Shown piece by piece: positions 17,687 to 26,509 of a DNA stretch of 64,000 bases. The position numbers were made by a program, and so were the translations under genes. Origin of the DNA: Blastococcus capsensis. GTDB lineage: Bacteria; Actinomycetota; Actinomycetes; Mycobacteriales; Geodermatophilaceae. Under the pieces are notes generated by a model. It searched no databases and was not told the origin of the DNA. It worked only from the letters and a program-made list of their open reading frames with translations. The first letter of the stretch is position 1. Every line of letters starts with the position of its first letter. The DNA lies in assembly GCF_030165005.1 (NCBI RefSeq), contig NZ_JASNNW010000005.1:17807-81806 (forward strand), in the 5' to 3' direction.

Positions 17687-19039
17687 GTGCCGAGCGAGGC
17701 CGACGGACGATCCCGAGCGACGACAAGAGCCGGCCGAACACCGGCACGGTCCTCGCGCCGCCACCTCGCCGGTGGCGCCGCCGCGCTGTTGCTGGCATCC
17801 GGCCTCGCGGCCTGCGGCGGCGGCGGGAGCGACGTCCCGGTGCTCAACTGGTACACCAACCCGGACTCCGGCGGGCAGGCGGAGATCGCTGCCCGGTGCA
17901 CCGATGCGGCTGACGGCCAGTACCGGATCGCGACGTCGGTACTGCCGCGGGAATCCTCCGCGCAGCGCGAGCAGCTGATCCGCCGCCTGGCTGCGAACGA
18001 CTCCTCGATCGACATCATGAGCCTGGATCCGCCGTACATCCCCGAGTTCGCCGAGGCCGGCTTCCTCGCCCCGGTGCCTGAGGACGTGGCCGAGCGGGTC
18101 ACCGAGGACACCGTCGAGAGCGCGATCGAGGGTTCCACCTGGGACGGTGAGCTGGTCGCCGTCCCGTTCTGGGCCAACACCCAGCTGCTCTGGTACCGCG
18201 AATCCGTGGTCGAGGCCGCGGGACTGGACATGAGCGAGCCGGTGACCTGGGAACAGCTGGTCGAGGTCTCCCAGGAGCAGGACGTGCGGATGGGCGCTCA
18301 GGGCATCCGGGCCGAGGCGCTCACCGTGTGGCTGAACGCGCTCATCGAGTCGGCCGGCGGCTCGATCATCCAGGAGAACGCCGAGGACCCGGCCGACATC
18401 GAGCTCGGTCTGGCCACCGACGCGGCCGTGCGGGCTGCCGAGATCATGCACACCGTCGCCGAGAGCGGGCAGGTCTCGCCCGCCTTCTCGACCACCGGCG
18501 AGGGCGAGAACGCCGTCGCCTTCGAGAGCGAGGACGCCGGCTTCATGGTCAACTGGCCCTTCGTGTGGCCGCAGGCCCTGGCCGGGGTCGAGGCCGGCAC
18601 GCTCGACCCATCGGTCCCCGAGGACTACGGGTGGACCATCTACCCGCGGGTGGACGAGAACGAGCCGGCGGCGCCCCCCTACGGCGGGATCAACCTCGGC
18701 ATCGGGGCCTTCAGCGAGTACCCCGAGTTCGCCTACGAGGCGGCCGAGTGCATCGTCAGCGACGAGAACCAGGCCTACTACTTCATCACCAACGGCAACC
18801 CGGCGTCGTCGACCACGGTCTACGACGACCCCGAGGTGCTGGAGCTGTTCCCGATGGCCCCGGCAATCCGGGAGTCGTTGGAGATGGCCGCTCCGCGCCC
18901 GCAGACGCCGTACTACAACGAGGTGTCGGTGGGGATCCAGCGCACCTACCACCCGGTGACCTCGGTGGAGCCCGGAGCCACCGGTGAGGTGGCTGCGGCA
19001 CTGATCAATGCCGTCCTGCGAGGGGAGCAACTGCTGTGA
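17687..19039 (+). CDS. lpqY: LpqY-like trehalose-binding lipoprotein
   Basis: Extracytoplasmic substrate-binding protein of a carbohydrate ABC importer. The N-terminus has Arg pairs (RSSRRHLAGG), a hydrophobic stretch and the lipobox LAAC with Cys about 43, so it is a lipoprotein and possibly Tat-exported. Segments such as LPRESSAQREQLIRRL, ANTQLLWYR, VNWPFVW and the end VTSVEPGA follow mycobacterial LpqY, the trehalose receptor, closely from memory. An in-frame ATG at 17681 exists, but GGAGG lies only 2 bases before it and 8 before the GTG at 17687. It is coupled to sugA by a GTGA overlap. Substrate trehalose is inferred by homology. Confidence 0.85.
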   Translation: MPSEADGRSRATTRAGRTPARSSRRHLAGGAAALLLASGLAACGGGGSDVPVLNWYTNPDSGGQAEIAARCTDAADGQYRIATSVLPRESSAQREQLIRRLAANDSSIDIMSLDPPYIPEFAEAGFLAPVPEDVAERVTEDTVESAIEGSTWDGELVAVPFWANTQLLWYRESVVEAAGLDMSEPVTWEQLVEVSQEQDVRMGAQGIRAEALTVWLNALIESAGGSIIQENAEDPADIELGLATDAAVRAAEIMHTVAESGQVSPAFSTTGEGENAVAFESEDAGFMVNWPFVWPQALAGVEAGTLDPSVPEDYGWTIYPRVDENEPAAPPYGGINLGIGAFSEYPEFAYEAAECIVSDENQAYYFITNGNPASSTTVYDDPEVLELFPMAPAIRESLEMAAPRPQTPYYNEVSVGIQRTYHPVTSVEPGATGEVAAALINAVLRGEQLL

Positions 19040-19998
19040 GCACCACGACGCTGCCCCCCGGGCAGAAACAGCGACCCGTCTCGGCCCCCCCGAGGCAGGT
19101 CAGCGACCGCTCCCGCAGTGAACGGCGGCTGGCCTGGATGCTCGCGGGACCCGCCTTCGTGGTGATGCTCGCCGTCACCGCCTACCCGATCCTGCAAGCC
19201 GTCTACGAGTCGCTGTTCTCCTACCGGCTCACCGATCCGACCAACCGGGAATTCATCGGGCTGGACAACTACTGGGTCGTCCTCACCGATCCGCTGTGGT
19301 GGCAGGCGATCGGCGTCACCGTCTTCATCACCGTCGTCACGGTCGCCGTCGAGCTGGTCCTCGGCTTCGCCCTGGCCCTGGTCATGGCCAAGGCCCTACG
19401 AGGGCTGCGCCCGATCCTCCGCGCGGCCATCCTCATCCCCTACGCGGTCATCACCGTCGTCTCGGCCTTCGCCTGGGCCTTCGCCTTCGACCTCACCACT
19501 GGGTTCGTCAACAACTGGTTCGCCTGGCTCCCCGGGATCTCGGCGGACACGGACTGGTTCGGCGGCACGTGGTCGTCGCTGCTGGTGATCTGCCTGGCAG
19601 AGATCTGGAAGACGACGCCCTTCATCTCGTTGCTCCTGCTCGCCGGGCTGGCGCAGGTGCCCGAGGTGCTGCAGGAGGCCGCCAAGGTCGACGGCGCGAC
19701 GTGGTGGCAGCGGATGACACGGGTCACCATCCCCAACATGAAGGCGGCCATCATGGTCGCCCTGCTGTTCCGCACGCTCGACGCCTTCCGGGTCTTCGAC
19801 AGCATCTTCGTCATGACGGGCGGGGCCAACGGCACCGAGTCGGTGTCGTTCCTGGCCTACCGGCAGACCATCGCCCGGCTCGAGATCGGACTCGGGTCTG
19901 CCGTGTCGGTGCTGCTGTTCCTCGCCGTGGTGCTCATCGCCTTCGGCTTCATCAAGGGGTTCAAAGTCGACCTGTCGCAGGCGAGAGGGGACAAGTGA
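19036..19998 (+). CDS. sugA: SugA-like trehalose ABC permease
   Basis: First of two membrane subunits of the importer. It has 320 residues and six predicted membrane helices, starting near residue 34 (LAWMLAGPAFVVMLAVTAYP, typical of MalF-type permeases). The EAA loop that docks the ATPase reads QEAAKVDGATWWQRMTRVTI near residues 214-233. The GTG start overlaps the lpqY stop, and the TGA overlaps the sugB ATG, so expression is coupled. Confidence 0.9.
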   Translation: MSTTTLPPGQKQRPVSAPPRQVSDRSRSERRLAWMLAGPAFVVMLAVTAYPILQAVYESLFSYRLTDPTNREFIGLDNYWVVLTDPLWWQAIGVTVFITVVTVAVELVLGFALALVMAKALRGLRPILRAAILIPYAVITVVSAFAWAFAFDLTTGFVNNWFAWLPGISADTDWFGGTWSSLLVICLAEIWKTTPFISLLLLAGLAQVPEVLQEAAKVDGATWWQRMTRVTIPNMKAAIMVALLFRTLDAFRVFDSIFVMTGGANGTESVSFLAYRQTIARLEIGLGSAVSVLLFLAVVLIAFGFIKGFKVDLSQARGDK

Positions 19999-20831
19999 TG
20001 TCGCGCAGGGAGAAGACCTGGTGGATCGTCGGGGGCATCGCGATCATCATCTACGCGCTGTTCCCGATCGCGTGGATCGTCTCGCTGTCGTTCAAGGGCC
20101 CGTCGGACATCGCCAACGGTCAGTTCCTGCCCACCCAGTTGACCTGGGAGAACTACAGCCTGATCCTCACCGGTGCCGCCAGCGACCTGTTCCTGCCGGC
20201 GCTGCGCAACTCGTTCGGCATCGTCCTCATCGCCACGGCGATCGCGTCGGTGCTGTCGATGTTCGCGGCCTACGCGATCGCGCGGCTGGACTTCCGCGGC
20301 AAGAAGCTGATCCTCGGCACCGCGCTGGCCGTCGCGATCTTCCCGGTCATCTCCATCGTCACGCCGCTGTTCAACGTGTGGCGCAACATCGGCCTGTACG
20401 ACACCTGGCCAGGCCTGATCATCCCGTACCTGTCGCTGACGCTGCCGATCTCGATCTGGACCATGTCGGCGTTCTTCCGCGAGATCCCCTGGGAGATGGA
20501 GCAGGCGGCCCAGGTCGACGGGGCGACCACCTGGCAGGCGTTCCGCCGGGTGATCGTGCCACTGGCCGCGCCGGGTGTGTTCACCACGGCGATCATCGCC
20601 TTCTTCATCGCGTGGAACGACTTCGTCTACGGGATCTCACTGACCTCGACGAGCGCGGCCCGGCCGGTACCTGCCGCGCTGGGGCTGTTCTCCGGAGCAT
20701 CGCAGTTCGTGGACCCGACCGGCAGCATCGCTGCGGCTGCAGTGATCGTGACCATCCCCGTCATCGTGCTGGTACTGATCTTCCAACGCCGCATCGTCGC
20801 CGGTCTGACCAACGGCGCCGTCAAGGGCTGA
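19998..20831 (+). CDS. sugB: SugB-like trehalose ABC permease
   Basis: Second membrane subunit (MalG type), 277 residues with about six helices. The EAA loop reads MEQAAQVDGATTWQAFRRVI near residues 168-187, and the family C-terminus is GLTNGAVKG. The ATG at 19998 overlaps the sugA stop. The decayed fragment at 9190-9336 corresponds to the last 40 residues of this kind of protein, but its sequence differs, so it comes from another transporter. Confidence 0.9.
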   Translation: MSRREKTWWIVGGIAIIIYALFPIAWIVSLSFKGPSDIANGQFLPTQLTWENYSLILTGAASDLFLPALRNSFGIVLIATAIASVLSMFAAYAIARLDFRGKKLILGTALAVAIFPVISIVTPLFNVWRNIGLYDTWPGLIIPYLSLTLPISIWTMSAFFREIPWEMEQAAQVDGATTWQAFRRVIVPLAAPGVFTTAIIAFFIAWNDFVYGISLTSTSAARPVPAALGLFSGASQFVDPTGSIAAAAVIVTIPVIVLVLIFQRRIVAGLTNGAVKG

Positions 20832-20866
20832 CCTCTGCTCCACCGACCCATCGAGGGGACGAACCA

Positions 20867-22147
20867 ATGGCTTCCATCGAGATGCGCAACATCGTCAAGC
20901 AGTACGGCGACGGGTTCCCGGCGGTGAACGACGTCAGCCTCGACATCGCCGACGGGGAGTTCATGATCCTCGTCGGCCCGTCCGGGTGCGGGAAGTCGAC
21001 GCTGCTGCGGATGGTCGTCGGGCTGGAGGACATCACCAGCGGAGACATGGTCATCGGTGACAAGAGGGTCAACGACCTCGCGCCACGCGACCGCAACCTG
21101 TCGATGGTCTTCCAGAACTACGCGCTCTATCCGCACATGACCGTCTTCGAGAACATCGCCTTCCCCCTGCGCCTGTCCAAGACGCCGGACGACCAGGTGC
21201 GCCGCCGGGTCACGGAGGCCGCCGACGTGCTGGAGCTCCAGGAGCACCTCGACCGCAAGCCGGCCAATCTCTCCGGAGGTCAGCGGCAACGGGTGGCGAT
21301 GGGGCGGGCGATCGTCCGCCAGGCCGAGGCCTTCCTCTTCGACGAACCGCTGTCGAACCTCGACGCCAAGCTGCGCGGCCAGATGCGCACCGAGATCTCT
21401 CGCCTGCAGCGCCGGCTGGGCATCACCACCGTCTACGTCACCCACGACCAGACCGAAGCGATGACCCTCGGCGACCGGGTGTGCGTCCTGCGCAAGGGGA
21501 AGATCCAGCAGGTGGCCTCGCCCCGGGAGCTGTACGAGCAGCCGGTCAATCTCTTCGTCGCCGGCTTCATCGGCTCGCCACCGATGAACTTCCTGCCCGC
21601 CACGGTCGAGGGCCGACGGCTCGAGACGCCTTTCGGCGCCATGGAGCTGGACGACAGGCGGGCCGCCGCCGTATCCGGACGTGACCTTCTGCTGGTCGGC
21701 ATCCGACCCGAGTACTTCGAGGACGCGTCCATCGTCGACGAAGCCAAGCGGCCGCACGGCACGACCTTCCGCGCCCGGGTCGACGTCACCGAGTGGCTCG
21801 GTGACCAGCAGTACGCCTACATCCCGTACGACGCGCCGGAGGAGGTGCAGAACCAGCTGCGCGAACTCTCCCGCGAGCTGGACTCCGAGGCGCTGCGCAC
21901 CCAGGCGATCGTCTCCATCGACTCGACCAGCCGGATCCGTGAAGGCCGGGAGGCCGAGTTCTGGATGGACAGCCGGAAGGCGCACGTGTTCGACCCGAGC
22001 ACCGGCGAGAACCTCACCCGGGACGCCGAGGCCGGCGCCGAGCTCACCCGGCTGGCCGAGGAGGACCGGCAGGAGCAGGTCGAAGAGGCGCGGTCCCGCG
22101 GCGAGAGCATCAGCGGCGGCGACCGGCGGGGCGCCGAAGTCGCGTAG
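20867..22147 (+). CDS. sugC: SugC-like trehalose ABC ATPase
   Basis: Energises the importer in the cytoplasm. It has 426 residues. Walker A GPSGCGKST is at 37-45, the Q-loop at VFQNYALYP (81-89), the signature LSGGQ at 135-139, Walker B FLFDEP at 156-161 and the switch His in VTHDQTEA. A C-terminal TOBE/OB regulatory domain follows (GIRPEYFED near residue 280). The tail after the TOBE domain is about 60 residues longer than usual and is Glu/Arg-rich. The ribosome site GAGGGGA is 8 bases before the ATG. It lies 35 bases after sugB. Confidence 0.92.
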   Translation: MASIEMRNIVKQYGDGFPAVNDVSLDIADGEFMILVGPSGCGKSTLLRMVVGLEDITSGDMVIGDKRVNDLAPRDRNLSMVFQNYALYPHMTVFENIAFPLRLSKTPDDQVRRRVTEAADVLELQEHLDRKPANLSGGQRQRVAMGRAIVRQAEAFLFDEPLSNLDAKLRGQMRTEISRLQRRLGITTVYVTHDQTEAMTLGDRVCVLRKGKIQQVASPRELYEQPVNLFVAGFIGSPPMNFLPATVEGRRLETPFGAMELDDRRAAAVSGRDLLLVGIRPEYFEDASIVDEAKRPHGTTFRARVDVTEWLGDQQYAYIPYDAPEEVQNQLRELSRELDSEALRTQAIVSIDSTSRIREGREAEFWMDSRKAHVFDPSTGENLTRDAEAGAELTRLAEEDRQEQVEEARSRGESISGGDRRGAEVA

Positions 22148-22166
22148 CAGCCGACGTGCCGGCGCT

Positions 22167-22208
22167 GCCCGGACGGACTCCCCACCGCTTGCGGGGGACC
22201 GTCCGGGC
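22167..22208 (+). terminator. Hairpin between sugC and the GH13 gene
   Basis: A perfect 10-bp stem, GCCCGGACGG (22167-22176) with CCGTCCGGGC (22199-22208), encloses a second short stem (TCCCC/GGGGGA). It lies 20 bases after sugC and 12 bases before the next start. It should end or attenuate transcription, lowering expression of the glucosidase relative to the importer. Confidence 0.6.
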
Positions 22209-22220
22209 ACACTCGTGCCC

Positions 22221-23906
22221 GTGACTTCCAGCGAGCCGGCATCGACGGGCGCGGTCGACGGTGCGCGAGCCCCGTGGTGGCGCTCGGCCGTGATCTACGA
22301 GGTGTACCTGCGCAGCTTCGCCGACAAGGACGGCGACGGCACCGGTGACCTCCGCGGCCTGCGCTCCCGATTGCCCTACCTCGCCGAGCTCGGCGTCGAC
22401 GCGGTCTGGATCACCCCTTGGTACCCCTCGCCGCTGGCCGACGGCGGCTACGACGTCAGCGACTACCGCGACATCGATCCCCGCTACGGCACCCTGGCCG
22501 ACGCCGACGCACTCATCACCGACGCGCACGCGCTGGGCCTGCGCATCGTGATCGACCTGGTTGCCAACCACACCTCGGCGGAGCACCCGTGGTTCACGGC
22601 GGCGCTGGCCGCGCGCCCTGGTTCGCCCGAGCGGGAGCGGTACTTCTTCCGCGACGGCCGGGGCGGTGGCGAGTCGCCGCCCAACGACTGGATCAGCGCC
22701 TTCGGTGGACGGGCCTGGACCCGGGTGACCGAATCCGACGGCGGTCCCGGGCAGTGGTACCTGCACACGTTCGCGCCGGAGCAGCCCGACCTGGACTGGG
22801 AGAACCCGGAGGTCCAGGACGACTTCGACGAGGTCCTGCGGTTCTGGTTCGACCGCGGCGTGGACGGCGTCCGGATCGACGCGGCACCGGCGATGGCGAA
22901 GAAGGCCGGCCTGCCCGACGCCGGCCACGCACCGGACGCGCTCTTCGAGTCGGCCCGGTGGGTCGACAGCCCGCACTGGGACGTCGAGGGCGTGCACGAG
23001 ATCCTCCGCCGCTGGCGTCGGCTCGCCGACGGCTACGACGGTCACCGGCTGATCGTCACCGAGTCGGTCGTCAACGGTCCCGAGCGGTTGGCCCGCTACG
23101 TGCGCCCGGACGAGGCGCACACCACGTTCAACTTCGACTACCTGCACGCCCCGTGGCACGGTCCGACCCTGCGGTCGGTGATCGACGCCACGCTGACCTC
23201 GCTGGCGCCGCACGGCGCGCCGGCGACCTGGGTGTTGTCCAGCCACGACGAGACCAGGCCGGTGACCCGCTTCGGTCGGGCCGAGACGGGGACCGCGTTG
23301 ATGGGCACCGGCTCGACCGGCGAACGCTCCGACCTCGCGCTGGGGCTGCGTCGGGCGCGAGCCGCCCTGCTGCTCACCCTCGCACTACCTGGTGGCGCCT
23401 ATCTCTACCAGGGGGAGGAGCTGGGACTGCCCGAGGTGGAGGACCTGCCCGAGGACGTCCTCCAGGACCCCAGCTGGGAGCGGTCCGGGCGCACGGTCCG
23501 GGGCCGGGACGGCTGCCGCGTACCCCTGCCGTGGTCCGGCGCCCACCCGCCGTTCGGGTTCACCGCCGACGGCGTTGCGCCGTGGCTGCCGCAACCAGCC
23601 GGATGGGCCGCGCTCACCGTCGAGACGCAGCGGGCGGACGAGGGTTCGATGCTGTCGCTGTGCCGCGCTGCGCTGCGCCTCCGGCGGCTTCGGTCTGATC
23701 TGCACGATGCACCGCTCACCTGGGTGGAGGATCTCCGCGGCCGGCCGGAGGTGCTGGCGTTCGACCGTGGCACGGCGTTCCGGTGCCTGGTCAACCTGTC
23801 GCCCGAGCCGGTCGCCCTCGAGGACCACGGCCGCGTCCTGCTGGCCAGCGGGCCGGATGACGGTTCGTTGGCAGCCGACAGCGCCGTCTGGTTCGACCGT
23901 ACGTGA
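22221..23906 (+). CDS. GH13 alpha-glucosidase
   Basis: 561-residue member of glycoside hydrolase family 13 (oligo-1,6-glucosidase/alpha-glucosidase type), hydrolysing alpha-glucosides by a retaining mechanism. The (beta/alpha)8 barrel motifs are present: DLVANH (112-117), GVRID with nucleophile D220, the acid E281 in VTESVVNG, and SHDET with D343. No signal peptide is visible, so it acts in the cytoplasm. It follows the trehalose-type importer and probably splits imported disaccharide or related alpha-glucosides. GTG 22221 is used; GTG 22215 is also possible. It overlaps an alternative lspA start at its 3' end. Confidence 0.87.
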   Translation: MTSSEPASTGAVDGARAPWWRSAVIYEVYLRSFADKDGDGTGDLRGLRSRLPYLAELGVDAVWITPWYPSPLADGGYDVSDYRDIDPRYGTLADADALITDAHALGLRIVIDLVANHTSAEHPWFTAALAARPGSPERERYFFRDGRGGGESPPNDWISAFGGRAWTRVTESDGGPGQWYLHTFAPEQPDLDWENPEVQDDFDEVLRFWFDRGVDGVRIDAAPAMAKKAGLPDAGHAPDALFESARWVDSPHWDVEGVHEILRRWRRLADGYDGHRLIVTESVVNGPERLARYVRPDEAHTTFNFDYLHAPWHGPTLRSVIDATLTSLAPHGAPATWVLSSHDETRPVTRFGRAETGTALMGTGSTGERSDLALGLRRARAALLLTLALPGGAYLYQGEELGLPEVEDLPEDVLQDPSWERSGRTVRGRDGCRVPLPWSGAHPPFGFTADGVAPWLPQPAGWAALTVETQRADEGSMLSLCRAALRLRRLRSDLHDAPLTWVEDLRGRPEVLAFDRGTAFRCLVNLSPEPVALEDHGRVLLASGPDDGSLAADSAVWFDRT

Positions 23907-23997
23907 CACGGGATCGGTCGACGACGCGGGCGCGGCGACTATCGTCATCGGCGCCGCCGGGTCGTCCGGCCGGTGCCGACCGACCCTGGAGCCCGAC

Positions 23998-24582
23998 CTG
24001 ACCGAGCACGTCGATCCGGCCGACGGCGCACCCGGCGGGTCCTCCGCCGTCGCGCCCCCAGGCCGCCCGCGCACCCGGCTGCTGCTGACGCTGGCCGCCG
24101 TCGTCCTGCTCGCCGATCTGGTGACCAAGCTCGTCGCCGTCGCGACGATCGAGCCCGGCGAGGACATCCGGGTGCTCGGCGGCGCGCTGTACCTGACCAA
24201 CCTGCGCAACACCGGCGCGGCGTTCTCCTTCGCCGAGGGCTTCACCGTGGTCTTCACGCTGATCGCGGTGGCGGTCGCCGTCGTCATCCTGCGCACCGCC
24301 CGGCGGCTGCGGTCGACGGGCTGGGCGGTGGCCCTCGGGCTGGTGCTCGGGGGAGCACTGGGCAACCTGATCGACCGGATCTTCCGCGACCCGGGCTTCC
24401 TGCGCGGCGGCGTCGTCGACTTCCTGTCGGTCTTCGGCCCCGACGGGGAGGTGTGGCCGGTGTTCAACGTCGCCGACTCCGCGATCGTCTGCGGCGGCAT
24501 CCTGGGCGCGGTGCTGGCCCTGCGGGGCATCGAGTTCGACGGCACCCGGGCCGACGCGGAGGGCCGGCCCGACACCGCCTGA
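23998..24582 (+). CDS. lspA: LspA, lipoprotein signal peptidase
   Basis: Membrane aspartyl protease that removes signal peptides from prolipoproteins. Four helices are seen, with catalytic aspartates in GNLIDR (D126) and FNVADS (D160) and the NTGAAFSF motif. No in-frame ATG, GTG or TTG occurs between 23857 and the first helix. The CTG at 23998 has GGAG 6 bases upstream and gives a 28-residue N-terminus like the mycobacterial protein, so a CTG start is proposed. The alternative ATG at 23857 lies inside the GH13 gene and adds 47 residues. The gene is certain; its start is not. Confidence 0.85.
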   Translation: MTEHVDPADGAPGGSSAVAPPGRPRTRLLLTLAAVVLLADLVTKLVAVATIEPGEDIRVLGGALYLTNLRNTGAAFSFAEGFTVVFTLIAVAVAVVILRTARRLRSTGWAVALGLVLGGALGNLIDRIFRDPGFLRGGVVDFLSVFGPDGEVWPVFNVADSAIVCGGILGAVLALRGIEFDGTRADAEGRPDTA

Positions 24583-24586
24583 GTAG

Positions 24587-24650
24587 AAGGACCCGCCTGC
24601 CCCCCCGCCGCTCGCAGGCTCGCGCCGGGACCCTGCAGGCGGGCCGTTCC
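24587..24650 (+). repeat. Palindromic element A, copy 3 (after lspA)
   Basis: AAGGACC starts 5 bases after the lspA stop. The outer stem GGACCCGCCTGC pairs with GCAGGCGGGCC, and the inner CCCCGCCGC with GCGCCGGG, around the conserved loop TCGCAGGCTC. The right end CCGTTCC is as in copy 1. Stem bases again differ from other copies on both strands. Confidence 0.85.
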
Positions 24651-24673
24651 ATCACGTTGTCCCGGCCGACCCG

Positions 24674-24679
24674 CACAAT
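24674..24679 (+). promoter_or_regulatory. -10-like box CACAAT of leaderless rluD
   Basis: CACAAT ends 7 bases before the GTG at 24687, the spacing seen for other leaderless genes here. It overlaps an alternative ATG at 24678, making that ATG an unlikely start. Confidence 0.4.
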
Positions 24680-24686
24680 GGACGCC

Positions 24687-25637
24687 GTGACCAGCGCTCC
24701 CGGCCTGCACCGGGCCCTTCCGGTGCCCGACGGCCTGGAGGGGCAGCGGGTGGACCAGGCCCTCTCCCGGCTGTTCGGACTGAGCCGCACCGCCGCGGCC
24801 GAGCTGGCCGACGCCGGCTCCGTCGTCGTCGACGGCCGGGTCCGCGGCAAGGGCGACCGGCTGACCGGTGGCAGCTGGCTGGAGGTCGAGCTGCCGCCGC
24901 TATCGCATGCCCACCCGAACCCGCCCGCGCCACCCAGGCCGGTGGAGGGCATGGCGATCCTCCACGACGACGACGACCTGGTCGTGGTCGACAAGCCGGT
25001 CGGCGTCGCTGCACATCCGAGCCCCGGCTGGGACGGGCCCACGGTCATCGGTGGCCTGGCCGCGGCGGGCTACCGGATCTCGACCTCGGGTGCGGCCGAG
25101 CGGCAGGGCGTCGTGCACCGGCTGGACGCCGCCACCACCGGCGTCATGGTGGTGGCCAAGAGCGAGCGCGCGTACACGGCGCTCAAGGCCGCGTTCAAGG
25201 AGCGCACCGTCGCGAAGGGGTACCACGCGCTGGTGCAGGGCCACCCCGACCCGTCACGCGGCACCATCGACGCGCCGATCGACCGGCACCCCCGGCACGA
25301 CTGGAAGTTCGCCGTGGTCAGCGGCGGGCGCCCCTCGGTCACCCACTACGAGGTGACCGAGGCCTTCGCCGCCGCCAGTCTGGTCGACATCCGGCTGGAG
25401 ACCGGCCGCACGCACCAGATCCGGGTGCACTTCTCGGCCCTGCGGCACCCGTGCGTGGGTGACCCCACCTACGGCGCCGATCCCACGCTCGCCGCCCGGC
25501 TGGGCGTGTCCCGCCAGTGGCTGCACGCGGTCCGGCTGGGCTTCCCGCACCCGGCCCACGGCAGCTGGGTCGAGTTCACCAGCGAGTACCCGCCCGACCT
25601 CGCCGGCGCGCTGGCCGTGCTGCGCGCCGAGGCCTGA
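24687..25637 (+). CDS. rluD: RluD-family rRNA pseudouridine synthase
   Basis: 316-residue RluA/RluD-family enzyme that isomerises uridines, typically in helix 69 of 23S rRNA. The N-terminal S4 RNA-binding domain ([20 protein letters not shown]) is followed by the catalytic domain with HRLDAATTG, where D147 is the nucleophile, and RTHQIRVHF further on. The pair lspA-rluD is conserved in actinobacteria. GTG 24687 is preferred over ATG 24678 because a -10-like CACAAT ends 7 bases upstream and no ribosome site precedes either codon. Confidence 0.92.
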   Translation: MTSAPGLHRALPVPDGLEGQRVDQALSRLFGLSRTAAAELADAGSVVVDGRVRGKGDRLTGGSWLEVELPPLSHAHPNPPAPPRPVEGMAILHDDDDLVVVDKPVGVAAHPSPGWDGPTVIGGLAAAGYRISTSGAAERQGVVHRLDAATTGVMVVAKSERAYTALKAAFKERTVAKGYHALVQGHPDPSRGTIDAPIDRHPRHDWKFAVVSGGRPSVTHYEVTEAFAAASLVDIRLETGRTHQIRVHFSALRHPCVGDPTYGADPTLAARLGVSRQWLHAVRLGFPHPAHGSWVEFTSEYPPDLAGALAVLRAEA

Positions 25638-25645
25638 CCCCTCCG

Positions 25646-26464
25646 GTGTCGGATCTGCCGGCCTCCCTCGCCGACTTCGGGCCGGCGGCGCTGGCCGCGG
25701 TCGTGGTGGCCGGCTACCTCGTCGTCGGGGAGCCGGTGGTGGGGCACGTCCTCCACCGTCGGTTCGAGGGGCGACTGCGATCCGACCCGGGGGCGCGGCG
25801 GTCGTTCTACCGGCGGCTGCTGGTCCTCGAATGGGGGCTGGCGGTGCTCACGTTCGTCGTCTGGCTGTTCGCGCCCGGTGTCGACGGCGGCGCGGTGGGG
25901 CTGCGGTGGCCGCAGGAGTGGCCGGGGCCGGTCACGGCGTTCGTCGTCGTGGTCGTGCTGCTGTTCGTGGTCGCCTCGACCCGCCAGCTGCGTGCGGGTG
26001 CCCTGCTGGAGATGGCCCGCCCCGCGCGCCGCCCGGGTCATTCCCCGCCCGCCCATGGCCGGCACGCCGAGCCGCCCGGGCAGTCGACCCTCGCCCTGCT
26101 GCCCCGCACCGACGAGGAGCGGCGGCTGTTCACCGTGGTCGGCATCACCGCCGGGGTGTGCGAGGAGTGGCTGTACCGCGGCTTCTTCCTGGCCGTGGTG
26201 TTGGCCGTGGTGGGCGGTGCCCCGTCGTTCGTGCTGGTGACCGTCGCCGCCGTCGCGTTCGGGCTGGCGCACGCCTACCAGGGCCGCGCGGGAATCGTCC
26301 TCACCGGCGTGCTGGGCGGCGTGATGGCGCTGCTCTACGTGGACACCGGGTCGCTGTTGCTGCCGGTGCTGCTGCACGCGCTGATCGACCTGCGGTTCCT
26401 GCTGGTGCCCGCCAGCGCGCTGCCGGTGTCGGTGCACGAACGGGGCGAGGCCCCCGGCGGCTGA
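25646..26464 (+). CDS. CPBP-family intramembrane metalloprotease
   Basis: 272-residue polytopic protein of the CAAX-protease/bacteriocin-processing (CPBP, Abi) family. Motif 1 EEWLYRG, motif 2 FGLAHAYQG and motif 3 LLHALIDLR supply the Glu and His residues of the membrane-embedded metalloprotease site. Several hydrophobic helices surround them. The start is a GTG 8 bases after the rluD stop, so it is probably cotranscribed. Targets are unknown. A small hairpin follows the stop. Confidence 0.88.
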   Translation: MSDLPASLADFGPAALAAVVVAGYLVVGEPVVGHVLHRRFEGRLRSDPGARRSFYRRLLVLEWGLAVLTFVVWLFAPGVDGGAVGLRWPQEWPGPVTAFVVVVVLLFVVASTRQLRAGALLEMARPARRPGHSPPAHGRHAEPPGQSTLALLPRTDEERRLFTVVGITAGVCEEWLYRGFFLAVVLAVVGGAPSFVLVTVAAVAFGLAHAYQGRAGIVLTGVLGGVMALLYVDTGSLLLPVLLHALIDLRFLLVPASALPVSVHERGEAPGG

Positions 26465-26482
26465 GCCACCACGGGAGGTGGC
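26465..26482 (+). terminator. Small hairpin after CPBP gene
   Basis: GCCACC (26465-26470) pairs with GGTGGC (26477-26482) around 6 nt, immediately after the stop. The next gene is convergent, so a stop of transcription here is plausible, although the stem is short. Confidence 0.35.
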
Positions 26483-26509
26483 GAAGGGGGAGAGTAGGGG
26501 TGCTCGCCG

